Shown: positions 17,601-29,696, counted from the stretch's first letter. The stretch: DNA of 64,000 nt from Albula goreensis (GCA_022829145.1 CM040764.1:12358049-12422048), one strand, 5' to 3'. Program-made: numbers and translations. The notes: a model not told the origin generated them from the sequence alone.

Positions 17601-20600
17601 TGTTCAGCGATAGCCATGAACTGAAATAACTCCTGTATCTGTCATCCTTTACAACTTTGTCCTCAGCTCTGTTTACCTGTAAATAATAATAAAAAAATTT
17701 CATAATGGTTCGCAGATGAAGGCGACAGAAATAGTTCCAGATATAGGAATTTCCTCGAGCTAAATAAAAAGAATAAGCTGATCCCCATGGAAAGGGTGAG
17801 AAAGCCATGTGAATACGCAGATGGAATGAAAGTACTTTTTTACCCTGCAGCTAACGTTCAAAGAGCTCTCTCGCTTGCCACTGCAGCTGAGTGCTCAGAG
17901 CCTTTGTGAAGTATGGGCAGGAACAAAAACTACTTTCCTGCCATCTCCAGCTTTCTCATTCGAGCACTCTCCTCTCCTCAGCCAATGTGCACATCTCTTT
18001 TTTATGCATTCTTTTTGAGGATGTTAAGTCATGAAATTTCAAAATAAAATAAATGTATATCCCTTAAAATTAGGGCTGAGCTGTGTCCATTTTTGGATAT
18101 TATACCATCCTTTACTCTTTAATTTGCCTAATCTTTTACATGTCTGTGCATTATAGTGAGAATTCCTTATAGGCTCATGAGAGGCAGCTGAAGTTCTTCC
18201 ATACCAGTGTGTGCAGTCTAATCTATGGGAAATTAATGCAATGAAAACCTGCATGCACACTAGGCCTCCTGAAATGGAACTACCCACTCCTGCTATTGGT
18301 CCATTTCTCATAATCGCCTACTTTCTTCTTTTCCTGAACTGGTCTTGTTTCAGTTCCACCAACTTTACTTCTGCTGTGATTCAAAGTCTCAATACATTCT
18401 GTTGATACAACAGTCTTACACACTGGTATAGGCATAATTCCCACAACACTGCACAGACTGTTACTTTGTAATGGCACCCACTTTGCGCCAGGCTCTTGTT
18501 TATAAAAATGAATAAACTCACTTGTAACACAAGACTTGATAGACACTGATAATGGATTTACCTGGAGTTTGAGCCAGCTACTGTTAGCCATAAAGGGAAA
18601 GAAACAAGTTCTTTACCTCTGTCAATGGATGAGTTCATTTGATTTTACGTAGTGTATTAATCAAGATTTTTGTCAGGGCAATACTTGAGGCAAGAAAAGT
18701 AATAAACAAAGTATGAACTTCTCTGATATGCAGGAACAGAGAAGTAGCTAAAAGCAATAAAACTGGGATATGAGTGATTACAGCAGTGTCGTGTCTGTTT
18801 CAACAGTAAGAGGTTATGACCATCTATTCCACACAAACTCATGCCAATAAATTTGCTGGTCTTGGCACTGAAAAGGATGCATTGTGGGTAGTCTCCCATA
18901 ACACACCAGTGCCTTTTCCTGAGGACATGCCTCACAAGCTGCTTCACATCACATAAAGGAGGATAAGCCCCCCAGCATGCTCTACATACACCGGTGGACT
19001 TGGTCAGTTAAACCATCTCTGGTCCTTTTTTTAACCAAGGAAAGGCTATTCCATCCATCTGGACATGCTGACCATCTGCTCACAAAAAAGAAGAGCTGGC
19101 CAAGTGTACTATAGAGAATCTAGAGTTTCTTATGGAATCTCATCTAATTAAAAGTGACACACTCAAAAGTCTTAACTGGTTTGCGCGTATCCTGACTTTG
19201 CTGGAACTGGGACAGTGTCACCACTGTGTAACACAAGGAAGCGTGCGTCCCACAGTTCATTTTCGTTTGACTGAGGATTAGCATGCCGACTCCTTCTGCT
19301 CATGTGGAAATTAGATCACAGGTGCTGAGGGGGGATATGGAACAAGGGGCATATGCCTAATCTGACTGGCCCTTGTGTAATGTGCTCTGACTGCTTTTGT
19401 GACATGACCGCAACATAGTCTCGCTGCCTGAAGAATTTACAGATTCCAATATTCTCTGTCCAGATGTTTCCATCAATTAAAAGCTATATAGATGAAAGAT
19501 GCAATGTGAAATTAGGCATTAATTAAACACAGGATATCATTATGTCCAGCATAGCAACACGGAAGACATATCATGTGACATGCAGCACCTGAACGGCAGT
19601 CTGAGGTGATCGGGAAGCTGTTCTGAGCTGTTCTGATATAAAGTAACCTCTGACAGCACCGCCATTCATATTGATTGTCATGGACAGTCAAAGTGACAGC
19701 TTGACATTATGTTTTACTACATCCCCTTATCAAGAGCAGAGAGCAAACAGTTTAGATGGGCAGCCTGGGAGTGAATTGATTGCTGTGTGGCAGTGACGAA
19801 CGTATCTGTTTCTGAATCTGATGGGTCTGCTGAGGCCGTCTGTACAGCTGCCTGTCTGCACCTCTGAACTGATTATAAAACTATAGGCTTCTCAGCCTCT
19901 CCTTTGCTCCATGGTGCCACAAATGTGATTTATTCTTCTGGAAAAGTAAAATGGATCAATCCTTTGAAAAAAGACAAGCTTAATATAACAGTAACTTTTC
20001 TGGCAGCCAACAGTACACTAAAATGGGTAGGGTTAGGTATGTTTCTGTTCCCTTGAGAACAAATGTGTTAAATGCTGTATGATGCAGTATTGATTCTTTG
20101 GCACTGTAGCATTTCTTATCCCTTTCCCAGAAACTATGACTAAAGGTACAATGGATATTCCTTGCAGGGGTTCGCTGCTATGGCAAATGTTTAATGGAAA
20201 AGTATATATTTAGATACAGTATGGTGCATTAAGAGTGTGTACAAGTGTTATAATGGAATATACAGATTTATGCAGCTTTCATAATTGTCATATTTCAGTA
20301 TGCTCAATGCAATGTTTTGGGTGTAATGAGAACACAAAATGTCCACTATCTTACTCCACATTTTGCCATATGTGTAAATAAATAATTCAACATAACAGCA
20401 TGCTAAGATTCAGTGTTAAAAAGCACCAAAACCAAAACCACATTGCAAATACAATTCTAGCAGTTCATGCCTGTTTTGTAGAAACACAACACATTTAATA
20501 GGCTGCTTAGAGCAGTCTGCATGCATATTACTTATAACCAACTGCGTTTAGGATCACTCATAACATATCTGGGAAAGAACTGAATGAACAGACTGATTTC

Positions 20601-22617
20601 CAACAAAAAAAGCAAGCCTCACATTCAGCCGGGAGGTCTCCAGATTAATTCATATTTATTCCCCAAGTCACAGTTGTATAATACAGAAACAAAATTTTTT
20701 ATCTAGCACATGTTTCATGACAGTGAGAAAAAATCATAAGTGTACTTAATGTTCTGAGCTTTAAAATAGTTATTCCTTCGATTAAAAATGCATACACCTT
20801 AGGTATGGATAAAGAATCAATTTTAGATCTTACAGGCAGCTTGTAAAATCGTTACCTCGCCTCATTGCTGTGTGTCTTTAGGCACATTTTAGGCAGTTTG
20901 ATTTTAGCTGAGACATTATAACATTGTATGTGTATTTATTGACCATATTACTCAGCAGATCCATTATTAGATCCATTATGTGCCGTTAGATCACTGAGAC
21001 ACTGTCTGTTGGTGATGAGCAGTATTTAGTAATCCGCTGATATATTTCATTATGAATTACCCCCACAGCAGTGGAAACCCCACATCATAAATAGCCCCAC
21101 AGCGGAAAAAAATGATAGGCCAAAAAAAGAGGGTTCAATACCTCTAACATAAAAAAAAGACTGCCCACACAGAGCAATGTTTGACATGCAATAACGTAAG
21201 GCACAGATATGCATGTGGACAAGGCCGAAGGGCTCCAGGCAGTCGCCTTATAGTTTACTCTCTCTGTGTGTCTACTGGACTTCTGTGGCTAGGGATCTTT
21301 GAAGTTGGGGGAACGTGCACTTTCTGGGGAGAAACAATCAATGGCTAATATTCAATTGCAGAATTTCTGGAGGACATTCTGCAATTCCTGCCAAATGCTG
21401 TCAAATGAGGACAAGCCCCCTCTCTATCTGCATGTAATTTAGGGGAAAAAAAGATTTCTTTTGGATGTTCTGGATATGTAGGAACTTCTGAGCTGTGTCA
21501 AACATCCCTCATATCATCACAATGTCAGCTTTTCACACAATTCTCAAACCTTCAGGATGAGGAATTTGTTCACTATCCCCTGACAAATGTTGCCTCTTTT
21601 GACTTTAGTGCCAATTTTCCATTTCAGATGTTTGCCATTTTTGAGCTTTGAATAATGCTCACTCAGTCTTCCGGTTTGGAGAAGATCAGGTTCTCTGGTG
21701 TTTGGGAATATAAAGAGTTAAAAAGGGACCCAGAGGGCAAATTCTGAGACACTGACATGCCGTCACAAGTGTTTAATCTAAATGGCAGTCCAGAAAAGGA
21801 CCCTGCCTGCCCTTGACCTTTATAAAAATATGTCCAACAGTGCCGGCACAAAGATACTGTATGAGAACAAGATGGAGGACTGTTTAGACACAAATGTTGG
21901 ATTGTATAAAAGCCTACACAATGCTCTTTGAAGCTAACAAACAAGTTACTTTTCACCATTTCATTGTTCAAAGCCATTACTTAAATAGTTCAGCTATCCA
22001 AGTTAAATTCTTACCTGACCAGGGAGGGAAGCAAAGTGCAGAGTCTGCCTTTAGAGACTAGAATGGAACTGAAACACGCTTTGGTTTAGTGACTGTCACT
22101 CAATACAGCATTAAAATGTACACTGTTTGGCACCATTTAATGTGCCTGTCTTTCGAAAAATTAACATGGAGGCTGAGGATTTCTTTGAATAATATGCTCT
22201 TCAACTGAAATAGGATTTCTTTGAAAAACAGAATTTCTAAGGAAGGATGAACCTACATTGGTCGATGCCAGCCTAAACATGGTAAAGGGTCTCATGATAA
22301 TAGACGCATTTGAAAAAATGTCAGAGAGGCATTACACCCAGCAAAGCTGGATGCATTAATTGATGCTGTTCTGAGCTACCACTCAACAATGAAAACCAGG
22401 GAGATCAGAAAGGCAATCAATACACATGTGTGAATTGCAGCACCAGTTGAAAAGCAAAAGCTTGGCCAATAATTTATAAAAATGTACTTTTATGACAGAT
22501 TTTGAGCAATAATGTTTGGCTTGATTAAATAGCATATGCCATGAAGATACTAAAAACAAATGTCTTTATTGAATATTATATGCCCTTAAGTACACTAAAT
22601 GTATTGCACAGAATCCC

Positions 22618-22638
22618 CCAAAAAAAAAAAAAAAAAAA
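22618..22638. repeat. Poly(A) run
   Basis: About 20 consecutive A bases after CCCC. It may be a retroposon tail, but no element body was recognised upstream. Confidence 0.85.
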
Positions 22639-25600
22639 TCTGCTTTTTGAAAAGTTAAGAAACAGGAAAATGTGTGACCTGGAGGAAATATTTTTTTTTA
22701 TTTTGATCCTATGCTATGATGGATTAAATATGTACACATACTGCTGTAAAGCCTGATACAAACTAAAAAGTTAACTGCATAACTTTCTCAAAGTCAACAG
22801 AGGTAAATACGTGATTAGACTATGACAAGACAATTTTTCAAGAAATGGGACAAATGTGTTTTGAATCAATGTGAAAGAGAGAAACAGGCAATGCATTGGG
22901 CTGTGGCAGACTAATAATATGTTTGAGCATTCAGAGCATCTCAAGCAGAAAGCTCCTGGGGTTGAAAAAGTGTATATTCCAAAAGTACCATAGAGTATTC
23001 TCAAAAAACTGTGATGCATTTTATTTTGAATTTCAGTAATACATTAAGCATCCTCTGGATTTTTGTTGTGGTTATCGTTAAGTAAGACTTATGCTGTTAT
23101 TTTTGGAATCGGTTCATCGCCAGTTTTATCCTCTCCTAATTTGGAGGGGAGGGGATGCTGTAACCAATCATGTGCTGCCCTGCAGGGGCTTCTGGCTGCA
23201 GCCAGCAGTGGCATGGCCTGCAGGATGGGCACTGCTCTGAACTAGCAGTTCAGCAGAAAGGCCTCTCCTCAGCACCCATATTTATGCATCTCTCACTCTT
23301 CCTCTCCTCCAAATTTCAGTGACTGACAAAACGTCCTGCAGGAAGAAAAATATGGTTTGACATTTTGCATGAAAAATTGAAATTTTTCTTAAACCTTTAG
23401 ACAAAAAAGGTTAAGCATGAACAACCTCATATTAATGTAGAAATGTGTATTGTCTTGAGTTTGTGTAAATACGTTGATTTTTTTTTTAAGGCGTTTGTCG
23501 TTTCCTTGAAAATCAAAATTGATGCCAACACACTGTGGTTTGATGGGATTGCAATGACTCAAAGGTTTATTTTTTTACACACTTCCTTTCCTGGAATGTA
23601 GTTTGCTCATGACAAAGTAAGCTTTGTAGTATGGACACACTGACCTTAAGTGCTACATGGTCACTGTACTTTACTCAGATTTAAGCACCATCCATTTTCC
23701 TGTAGTTCCACAAAGCTTCTTCAGGCTATAAGGACAGGTTCATTCCCCTGTTTTCACATCAGTTACAAAGGAAGTGAAAAATGGAAACAGACAGTTGGAA
23801 GGTTGAAGATCTGTCTGAAATAACTCCATATTACTTCTGCCCATAGCAATGCAGGATCTCAGAGCGGGTATTTTGTTTTATTTATGAACCTGGGTGAGTA
23901 TGTCCTTTGTTCTGTTACATGGGCTCGATATGATTGCCTCTGGCCATGGTCCTTCTTTGGCAAATGAAAGGGTACTGTAACTAAATGAATTATGATCACA
24001 AGTTCATGAATTCAGTCAATTTTCATGCATGAGATGTACAAACATTCACCCCATTGACAGTCTGAGAGGATCTCATAAGGTTATTCCCCCAGTGTCTTTG
24101 TTACCTGTTATCATGTCCGACATTGCCCTGCTGTTCAGAGGTCATGATCCTATTCTTCATGTTTAGTCACACAAACGTACACTATGCACCGTCAGAAGTC
24201 CATTGTTCACCAGGGGAGTCATAGGCTTGGGAGGAACAGCTGTGATATAAACAGGTTTACCATTTGCAGAGATGTTATCAGGGGAGTGTAGTACGTTCTT
24301 ACAGAACCACTGAGCCCTGTTCGACTGGAAACAGACATTCCAGTTCCAAGATTGGATTCTAATACAGTTACAACTGGGGTGCAGTGGTTTGACCCTGACC
24401 ACTGCAATTGACTCATGACATTGACATTATTCTGTAGAGTTTCTGTCAGTTGACTTATACTACTTGTGTGTAGGCTATATTGTGCCATGATGAGCTGAAT
24501 TCCTTTGTCAGTTTGTTCCAGCTGACACACATCCAATTCTTCTGTATTAAAATTCATAGCAGTCCTGATAAACTAATAATCATATTTCATAATTGATAGT
24601 TAGTCTTGTTAGTTTAAATGAGGATAACCTGATGGAGATAAGAGGGGGATTTAAAACGGATATAAGTAATGCTTAGGGATGAATGTATGTATGGGTGTAA
24701 ATTTTTACCATTTAGATCAATGATGCTGTACGTGTAAAACTCAATGTTAAACACTGCCAAAACAGCCATTTTAATTTAGAGGATTTGCCCCATGGCAAGT
24801 TAGAATAATTTAGATTCTGTGGTTGTGCAGCTACTAGCCTGAGCTTACACATGATATGTAAAATCATACCAGGGTGACTGAATGTAGTTCCAAAATCAAA
24901 ACTGGGTGAGCAATAGCACTCATTTACAGTGAGCTGTTCGTCGTAAGTATAATGGTAGTGTTGCTACACATCATGGTACACACTACAAACAAATTTATGA
25001 CATTTTACTACCCACTTAATTACAGTTTAACCATTTGATTAGTATAGTAAATAACACACAAGACAAACAAAAAAAAACCAAAGAACTGGAAGTTCAGTAG
25101 CTCATAATTCTATACAGTTTGTAAAGGCATCTGTTGATACCTGCAAAGGTAATTTTTGATGATCATTAAATCTCTCCTGTATTTGTGATCTCAAAAGCAG
25201 TGTGATGAATTTCCCTCATAGCTCAGACATCATCTTAACGGTCTTGATTGAGACGTACCCTTTTCAGGGGAAGGTTGAGCAGAGAATTTGTGAACGATAT
25301 GAAGGGATTCTGATGACACCTAGTGGTTCTCCGGCTTAGTGCAATAAAGCCATTTCAGTTAGGGGTGTAGTGGCAACGATGCACAGGAAACTTAGATTCA
25401 TTTTTTTGTGTTTGTTAATGCTGATATTGATACTATATGATAATATTATATATAGCTGATGCATATAAATTAAAATGTTATGCACAATAATATAGATACC
25501 CCAGAATAATCTATATTTTAGTGCTTCTGAACCTTCCCCTTAAACTTTGAGCCAATGTGGAGATTGACACTGCAGAGGCACAAGCACAGAATTACCTGTA

Positions 25601-25679
25601 ATTACACTGTCCAAACTACAGGGGACAGCAGTACCTGTCTAATACTTATGGCTATTAAAAATGCTGTATGACAAATTTA

Positions 25680-25761
25680 AGAGCTTGTGCTCAAAATGAG
25701 CAGTCACACCAGATGCTGGGAGATGTGCAGACTCCACACTGTACCAATGTGTCCTGCAGCC
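25680..25761 (+). pseudogene. V-segment relic R1 (family A 3' end)
   Basis: The last 50-80 bases match the 3' end of family A V exons: GCAGACTCCACACTGTACCAATGTGTCCTGCAGCC aligns with the usual coding for DSALYYCALQP, with YYC degraded. A well-kept recombination signal follows. A possible SCNYT-like fragment lies near 25603, which would imply an internal deletion. No leader or promoter block was found. It is the leftmost trace of the array and marks its edge in this window. Confidence 0.7.
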
Positions 25762-25799
25762 CACAGTGACAGGAAACCCATGTACTCTGTACATAAACC
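25762..25799 (+). other. 23-type RSS of relic R1
   Basis: Perfect heptamer CACAGTG, 22-bp spacer nearly identical to family A spacers, nonamer ACATAAACC. Confidence 0.75.
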
Positions 25800-26415
25800 C
25801 AACACTGTCTAAAGCAAGATGACACTGAAGCACAGTAATTTGATGAAACCACAAACTCAAGGCTTCTTTCAATAGTTCTATGCACAAATGCCATACATAC
25901 TGGAGAAATGTAACTGATCTTAACGGGACTTTAAGAGTCAGTTGTCAAATGGGTAATTTATAATGACCTCATTCTTATGTTGTGGACAAAAAACAGCAGG
26001 CTACAAATGAAAGCATTTTGTCAGTGAAAACATCTCAAACCATTTGCAATGTCAGAGACGGTAAAGGTACACTCTGCAATCTGATGTGCTTCTCCTCAGC
26101 CACAGACACTGCAGCAACCCAGCCTTGCCACCGGCAGAGGATACTCTGAATGAAAACCTGAGATGTGGATTGAACTAATACTAATGGATGACCTTAGAAG
26201 TTCAATAGGTTTTCTGGCCTGTCATTTGTACAATCTCCTGCATTGTTAAAAAAAGACAATTTAAAAGGTTACATTTGTGGATGAAATTATTAATTCTACT
26301 CTCCTGGAGTAAGACTTATCCCATTTGAATGGTGCTATTGATGAAACACACATTATGAGCTCCATCTACTCATGACTCATTCAGTAGTTATTTCTTTTCT
26401 GCATTCTCATGAGAT

Positions 26416-26514
26416 CTCTATTGCCCCTCCCACTCATCCTCACAGAAAAACTAAGACACGTCTTCTGCCTCAGATTCTCTCACCTCATAATCTTAAACTT
26501 CACTTCATAACAAC
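26416..26514 (+). promoter_or_regulatory. Family C upstream block (V1)
   Basis: Conserved block beginning CTATTGCCCCTCCCACTCATCCTCACAG and running to the ATG. The CCCCTCCCAC core is a KLF/SP-like box shared by every family C gene. Promoter role is inferred from position and conservation among paralogs. Confidence 0.55.
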
Positions 26515-26927
26515 ATGCAGCTTTTTACAGGACTGGTGTTAACGGTCTGCTTCTGTAAGTGCTTTAAAGTCATCATTAGAAATCCTGCTATCTTCTTTTT
26601 GGCAATTAAATTCATATCTACTTATTTTTAGGCTTTTCTTCTGGAGATGAAGTCACACAGACAACGACACCTAAAGAGGAGACCGAAGGAAAGCGAGTGA
26701 CTCTGGAGTGTTCCTATAACACACAGAGCAGATATGCTACCATGTACTGGTACCGGCAGTATCCTGGGTCAGCCCCTCAATACATACTTCATAGAGGGTA
26801 TTACACGGGCACAGCCGAGTTTGCAGAAGGGCGATTTGACGCTTCAGCTGCCAATGGCAAAACAGTTTTGATTATTTTAAGATTAAGCCCAGAAGACACT
26901 GCCATTTATTACTGTGCACTGGGGACC
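26515..26927 (+). CDS. TRAV: TCR alpha/delta V segment V1 (family C)
   Basis: Germline V segment; after V(D)J joining it encodes the leader and V domain of a surface TCR chain. Leader exon 26515-26554 (MQLFTGLVLTVCF, donor GTAAGT), 77-bp intron, V exon 26632-26927. Landmarks: FSSGDEVTQ at the mature N-terminus, first Cys in LECSYN, YWYRQYPGSAPQYI, then DTAIYYCALGT before the heptamer. Splice phase 1 is kept and no stop or frameshift is seen. It is copy 1 of the triplicated unit. CDR2 reads LHRGYY where V2 and V3 have LCKGYY. Locus assignment rests on CAL ending and 23-type RSS; alpha or delta use is open. Confidence 0.93.
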
Positions 26928-26965
26928 CACAGTGTTACATTAATGACAACTCTCATACAAAAACC
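26928..26965 (+). other. 23-type RSS of V1
   Basis: Heptamer CACAGTG, 22-bp spacer, nonamer ACAAAAACC; directly abuts the V exon. The open frame that continues through it is not coding sequence of the V. Confidence 0.95.
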
Positions 26966-27256
26966 TGCTGTGATATCAGATCTGTTGAGGTTTTTAGAAA
27001 TGGAAAATAGCCAAATGTTAACCCTCAAAAGGAAATGTCACTCATGCTGTTTTATACATTTCTGGATCCAGTCCAAAGCATTTGTAGTGTGTTTGCCCTG
27101 TGAAGTGTTCTGTTTGTGGATGAAATTATTAATTCTACTCTCCTGGAGTAAGACTTATCCCATTTGAATGGTGCTATTGATGAAACACGCATTATGAGCT
27201 CCATCTACTCATGACTTATTCAGTAGTTATTTCTTTTCTGCATTCTCATGAGATCT

Positions 27257-27355
27257 CTATTGCCCCTCCCACTCATCCTCACAGAAAAACTAAGACACGT
27301 CTTCTGCCTCAGATTCTCTCACCTCTCATAACCTTAAACTTCACTTCAGAACAAC
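27257..27355 (+). promoter_or_regulatory. Family C upstream block (V2)
   Basis: Near-identical copy of the V1 block with TTGCCCCTCCCACTC core. Confidence 0.55.
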
Positions 27356-27767
27356 ATGCAGCTTTTTACAGGACTGGTGTTAACGGTCTGCTTCTGTAAG
27401 TGCTTCAAAGATATCATTAGAAATCCTGTTATGTTCTTTCTGGCAATTAAATTCATATCTACTTATTTTAGGCTTTTCCTCTGGAGATGAAGTCACACAG
27501 TCAACGACACCTAAAGAAGAGACCGAAGGAAACCAAGTGACTCTGGAGTGTTCCTATAAAACACAGAGCAACTATGCTACCATGTACTGGTACCGGCAGT
27601 ATCCTGGGTCAGCCCCTCAGTACATACTCTGCAAAGGGTATTACACGGACACAGCCGACTTTGCAAAAGGGCGATTTGATGCTTCATTTGCCGATGGCAA
27701 AACAGTTTTGACTATTTCAAGATTAAGCCCAGAAGACACTGCCATTTATTACTGTGCACTGTGGGCC
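27356..27767 (+). CDS. TRAV: TCR alpha/delta V segment V2 (family C)
   Basis: Leader 27356-27395 (MQLFTGLVLTVCF), 76-bp intron, V exon 27472-27767. The V exon reads FSSGDEVTQST, LECSYKTQSNYATMYWYRQYP, and ends DTAIYYCALWA. Open throughout, correct phase. Second copy of the tandem unit; differs from V1 and V3 mainly in CDR1 (SNYA), FR3 (DFAKGRFDASFADG) and the V 3' end. CDR2 has an extra Cys (ILCKGYY), shared with V3. Confidence 0.93.
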
Positions 27768-27805
27768 CACAGTGTTACATTAATGACAACTCTCATACAA
27801 AAACC
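27768..27805 (+). other. 23-type RSS of V2
   Basis: CACAGTG, 22-bp spacer identical to V1, ACAAAAACC. Confidence 0.95.
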
Positions 27806-28090
27806 TGCTGTGATATCAGATCTGTTGAGGTTTTTAGAAATGGAAAATAGCCAAATGTTTACCCTCAAAAGGAAATACTGCTTACCCTGTTCTCCATATC
27901 TGGCTCTAGTCCATAGCATTTAGTGTGTTTGCCCTGTGAAGTGTTTGGTTTGTGGATGAAATTATTAATTTTGTTCTCCTGGAGTAAGACTTATCCCATT
28001 TGAATGGTGCTATTGATAAAACACACATTATGAGCTCCATCTACTCATGACTTATTCAGTAGTTATTTCTTTTCTGCATTCTCATGAGAT

Positions 28091-28189
28091 CTCTATTGCC
28101 CCTCCCACTCATCCTCACAGAAAAACTAAGACACGTCTTCTGCCTCAGATTCTCTCACCTCATAATCTTAAACTTCACTTCATAACAAC
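28091..28189 (+). promoter_or_regulatory. Family C upstream block (V3)
   Basis: Third near-identical copy of the family C block. Confidence 0.55.
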
Positions 28190-28601
28190 ATGCAGCTTTT
28201 TACAGGACTGGTGTTAACGGTCTGCTTCTGTAAGTGCTTTAAGTCATCATTAGAAATCCTGTTATGTTCTTTCTGGCAATTAAATTCATATCTACTTATT
28301 TTTAGGCTTTTCCTCTGGAGATGAAGTCACACAGACAACGACACCTAAAGAGGAGACCGAAGGAAACCGAGTGACTCTGGAGTGTTCCTATAACACACAG
28401 AGCAGTGACGCTACCCTGTACTGGTACCGGCAGTATCCTGGGTCAGCCCCTCAGTACATACTCTGCAAAGGGTATTACACGGGCACAGCCGAGTTTGCAG
28501 AAGGGCGATTTGAAGCTTCAGCTGCCAATGGCAAAACAGTTTTGACTATTTCAAGATTAAGCCCAGAAGACACTGCCATTTATTACTGTGCACTGGGGAC
28601 C
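28190..28601 (+). CDS. TRAV: TCR alpha/delta V segment V3 (family C)
   Basis: Leader 28190-28229 (MQLFTGLVLTVCF), 76-bp intron, V exon 28306-28601. FSSGDEVTQ, LECSYNTQSSDATLYWYRQYP, DTAIYYCALGT. Open and in phase. Third copy of the tandem unit; resembles V1 in FR3 (EFAEGRF) but shares the CDR2 Cys (ILCKGYY) with V2, a mosaic that suggests gene conversion or unequal exchange between copies. Confidence 0.93.
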
Positions 28602-28639
28602 CACAGTGTTACATTAATGACAACTCTCATACAAAAACC
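28602..28639 (+). other. 23-type RSS of V3
   Basis: CACAGTG, 22-bp spacer identical to V1, ACAAAAACC. Confidence 0.95.
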
Positions 28640-28987
28640 TGCTGTGATATCAGATCTGTTGAGGTTTTTAGAAATGGAAAATAGCCAAATGTTAACCCTC
28701 AAAAGGAAATACTGCTTACCCTGTTCTCCATATCTGGCTCTAGTCCAAAGCATTTTAGTGTGTTTGCCCTGTGAATTGTGCAGTTGTGGTACATATGATC
28801 ATTTGCTCCACCAGCCCCAGTGTCTGTAAATTCTGATTCTGTTCAATACACTGTAATCCAAGCCCTTTCCTGAGTGGATGGGTGATTTGATATGAAACTG
28901 TGAAAATAAATATTTCCAAGCAGTGTAGATTTGTTTCTGTTTTTCAGGGAAGCGTGGAAGATCTAATGTTCAGTTGTGTTTTGTGTC

Positions 28988-29096
28988 CAGAGGAGGAGCT
29001 AAACAGCCAATGAGGGGGAGTTTCCTGTTAAACTATGCAGAGGGAGTCAGAGTGGAGGACTTATTGTCTTGTAGCTGTGCTTAGTCAGTGTTTCCT
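28988..29096 (+). promoter_or_regulatory. Family A upstream block (V4)
   Basis: Conserved block: CAGAGGAGGAGCTAAACAG with a CCAAT box, GGGAGTTTCC at 29016-29025 (fits the kappaB consensus GGGRNNYYCC and contains an ETS-type core on the other strand), TTAAACTATGCA, then GTCAGAGTGGAGGACTTA. Promoter role inferred. Confidence 0.55.
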
Positions 29097-29109
29097 TCTC
29101 ACAGCCTAC

Positions 29110-29658
29110 ATGATGTTATGTTTATTTCTTCTGTTTTCTACAATGGTGGGTAAGTGACCCTCAGCATTCTGTTCTCATTTGGTGCTGCAGTTCTTATTGA
29201 AATTTAAATGATGCTAACAAGTAGATGTATAATAAACACTGCATATTATAAACGTGGGAGGAATTTTATATTTATTTTCACCAATGTTAAATCAGTTATT
29301 TAAAATTAAAATTAAGGATATATACAGTATATTCATAGACAAAATATTTGTCTCCAGGTAACAGTTTCCAGAATGGAATTACAGCAGAAACTAGTGCAAA
29401 GACTGCCATGGAGGGTGACAATGTTACGCTGTTGTGCAACTACAGCAGCTCCAGCCTCACTGGAGGCAGTCTACACTGGTACCGCCAGTATGCCGGATCC
29501 AGACCTGAATTCCTTATCCTCATCTTGCGAAATGCAGGTGCTAATAAGTCTGAAGCACAATTTACTGTGAAACATGATAAGGAGAAGACAAATGTACAAC
29601 TAGAGATCTTCCCTGTTAAAGTGGCAGACACCGCACTGTACTACTGTGCCCTGCAGCC
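29110..29658 (+). CDS. TRAV: TCR alpha/delta V segment V4 (family A)
   Basis: Leader 29110-29149 (MMLCLFLLFSTMV, donor GTAAGT), 208-bp intron, V exon 29358-29658 opening GNSFQNGITAET. First Cys in LLCNYSS, LHWYRQYAGSRPEF (AG where relatives have PR), FR3 QFTVKHDKEKTNVQLEI, end DTALYYCALQP. Open and in phase, so potentially functional. First A-family gene of the array and one of the more divergent (VADTALYYC rather than VTDSALYYC). Confidence 0.92.
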
Positions 29659-29696
29659 CACAGTGATGGGAAACCTGGTTACTCTGTATAAAAACC
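29659..29696 (+). other. 23-type RSS of V4
   Basis: CACAGTG, 22-bp spacer, nonamer ATAAAAACC (second base differs from ACAAAAACC). Confidence 0.9.

Larger units (their letters stand above)
13476..25679. other. Long gene-free stretch before the V array
   Basis: No gene with supporting features. Open frames at 15.0-15.7 kb overlap on both strands without splice or codon support. Blocks at about 14240-14600 and 19270-19720 are rich in TAAT/ATTA and TGACAG-type motifs and could be conserved non-coding elements. A - strand frame at 24219-24557 looks faintly like a retroelement gag N-terminus. No J, D or C segments were seen. Confidence 0.45.
26274..28781 (+). repeat. Three tandem copies of an ~840-bp V unit
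   Basis: Units start at TTTGTGGATGAAATTATTAA at 26274, 27113 and 27949 and each contains promoter block, leader, intron, V exon, RSS and 3' flank. Period is 839 then 836 bp. Copy 3 loses similarity to the flank at about 28780. Confidence 0.92.

Noticed and set aside
25305-25335. Reverse-strand CTCF-like motif (CACCTAGTGGTTCTCC)
   Set aside because: It lacks the ATTTCACTG tail of the array motif and has only a partial core match; probably chance.
26928-27167. Continuation of the V1 frame beyond the heptamer, and the like for other V exons (for example the TGNPYTLYKN tails of family A)
   Set aside because: This sequence is heptamer, spacer, nonamer and flank, which is removed on joining; it is not part of the protein.
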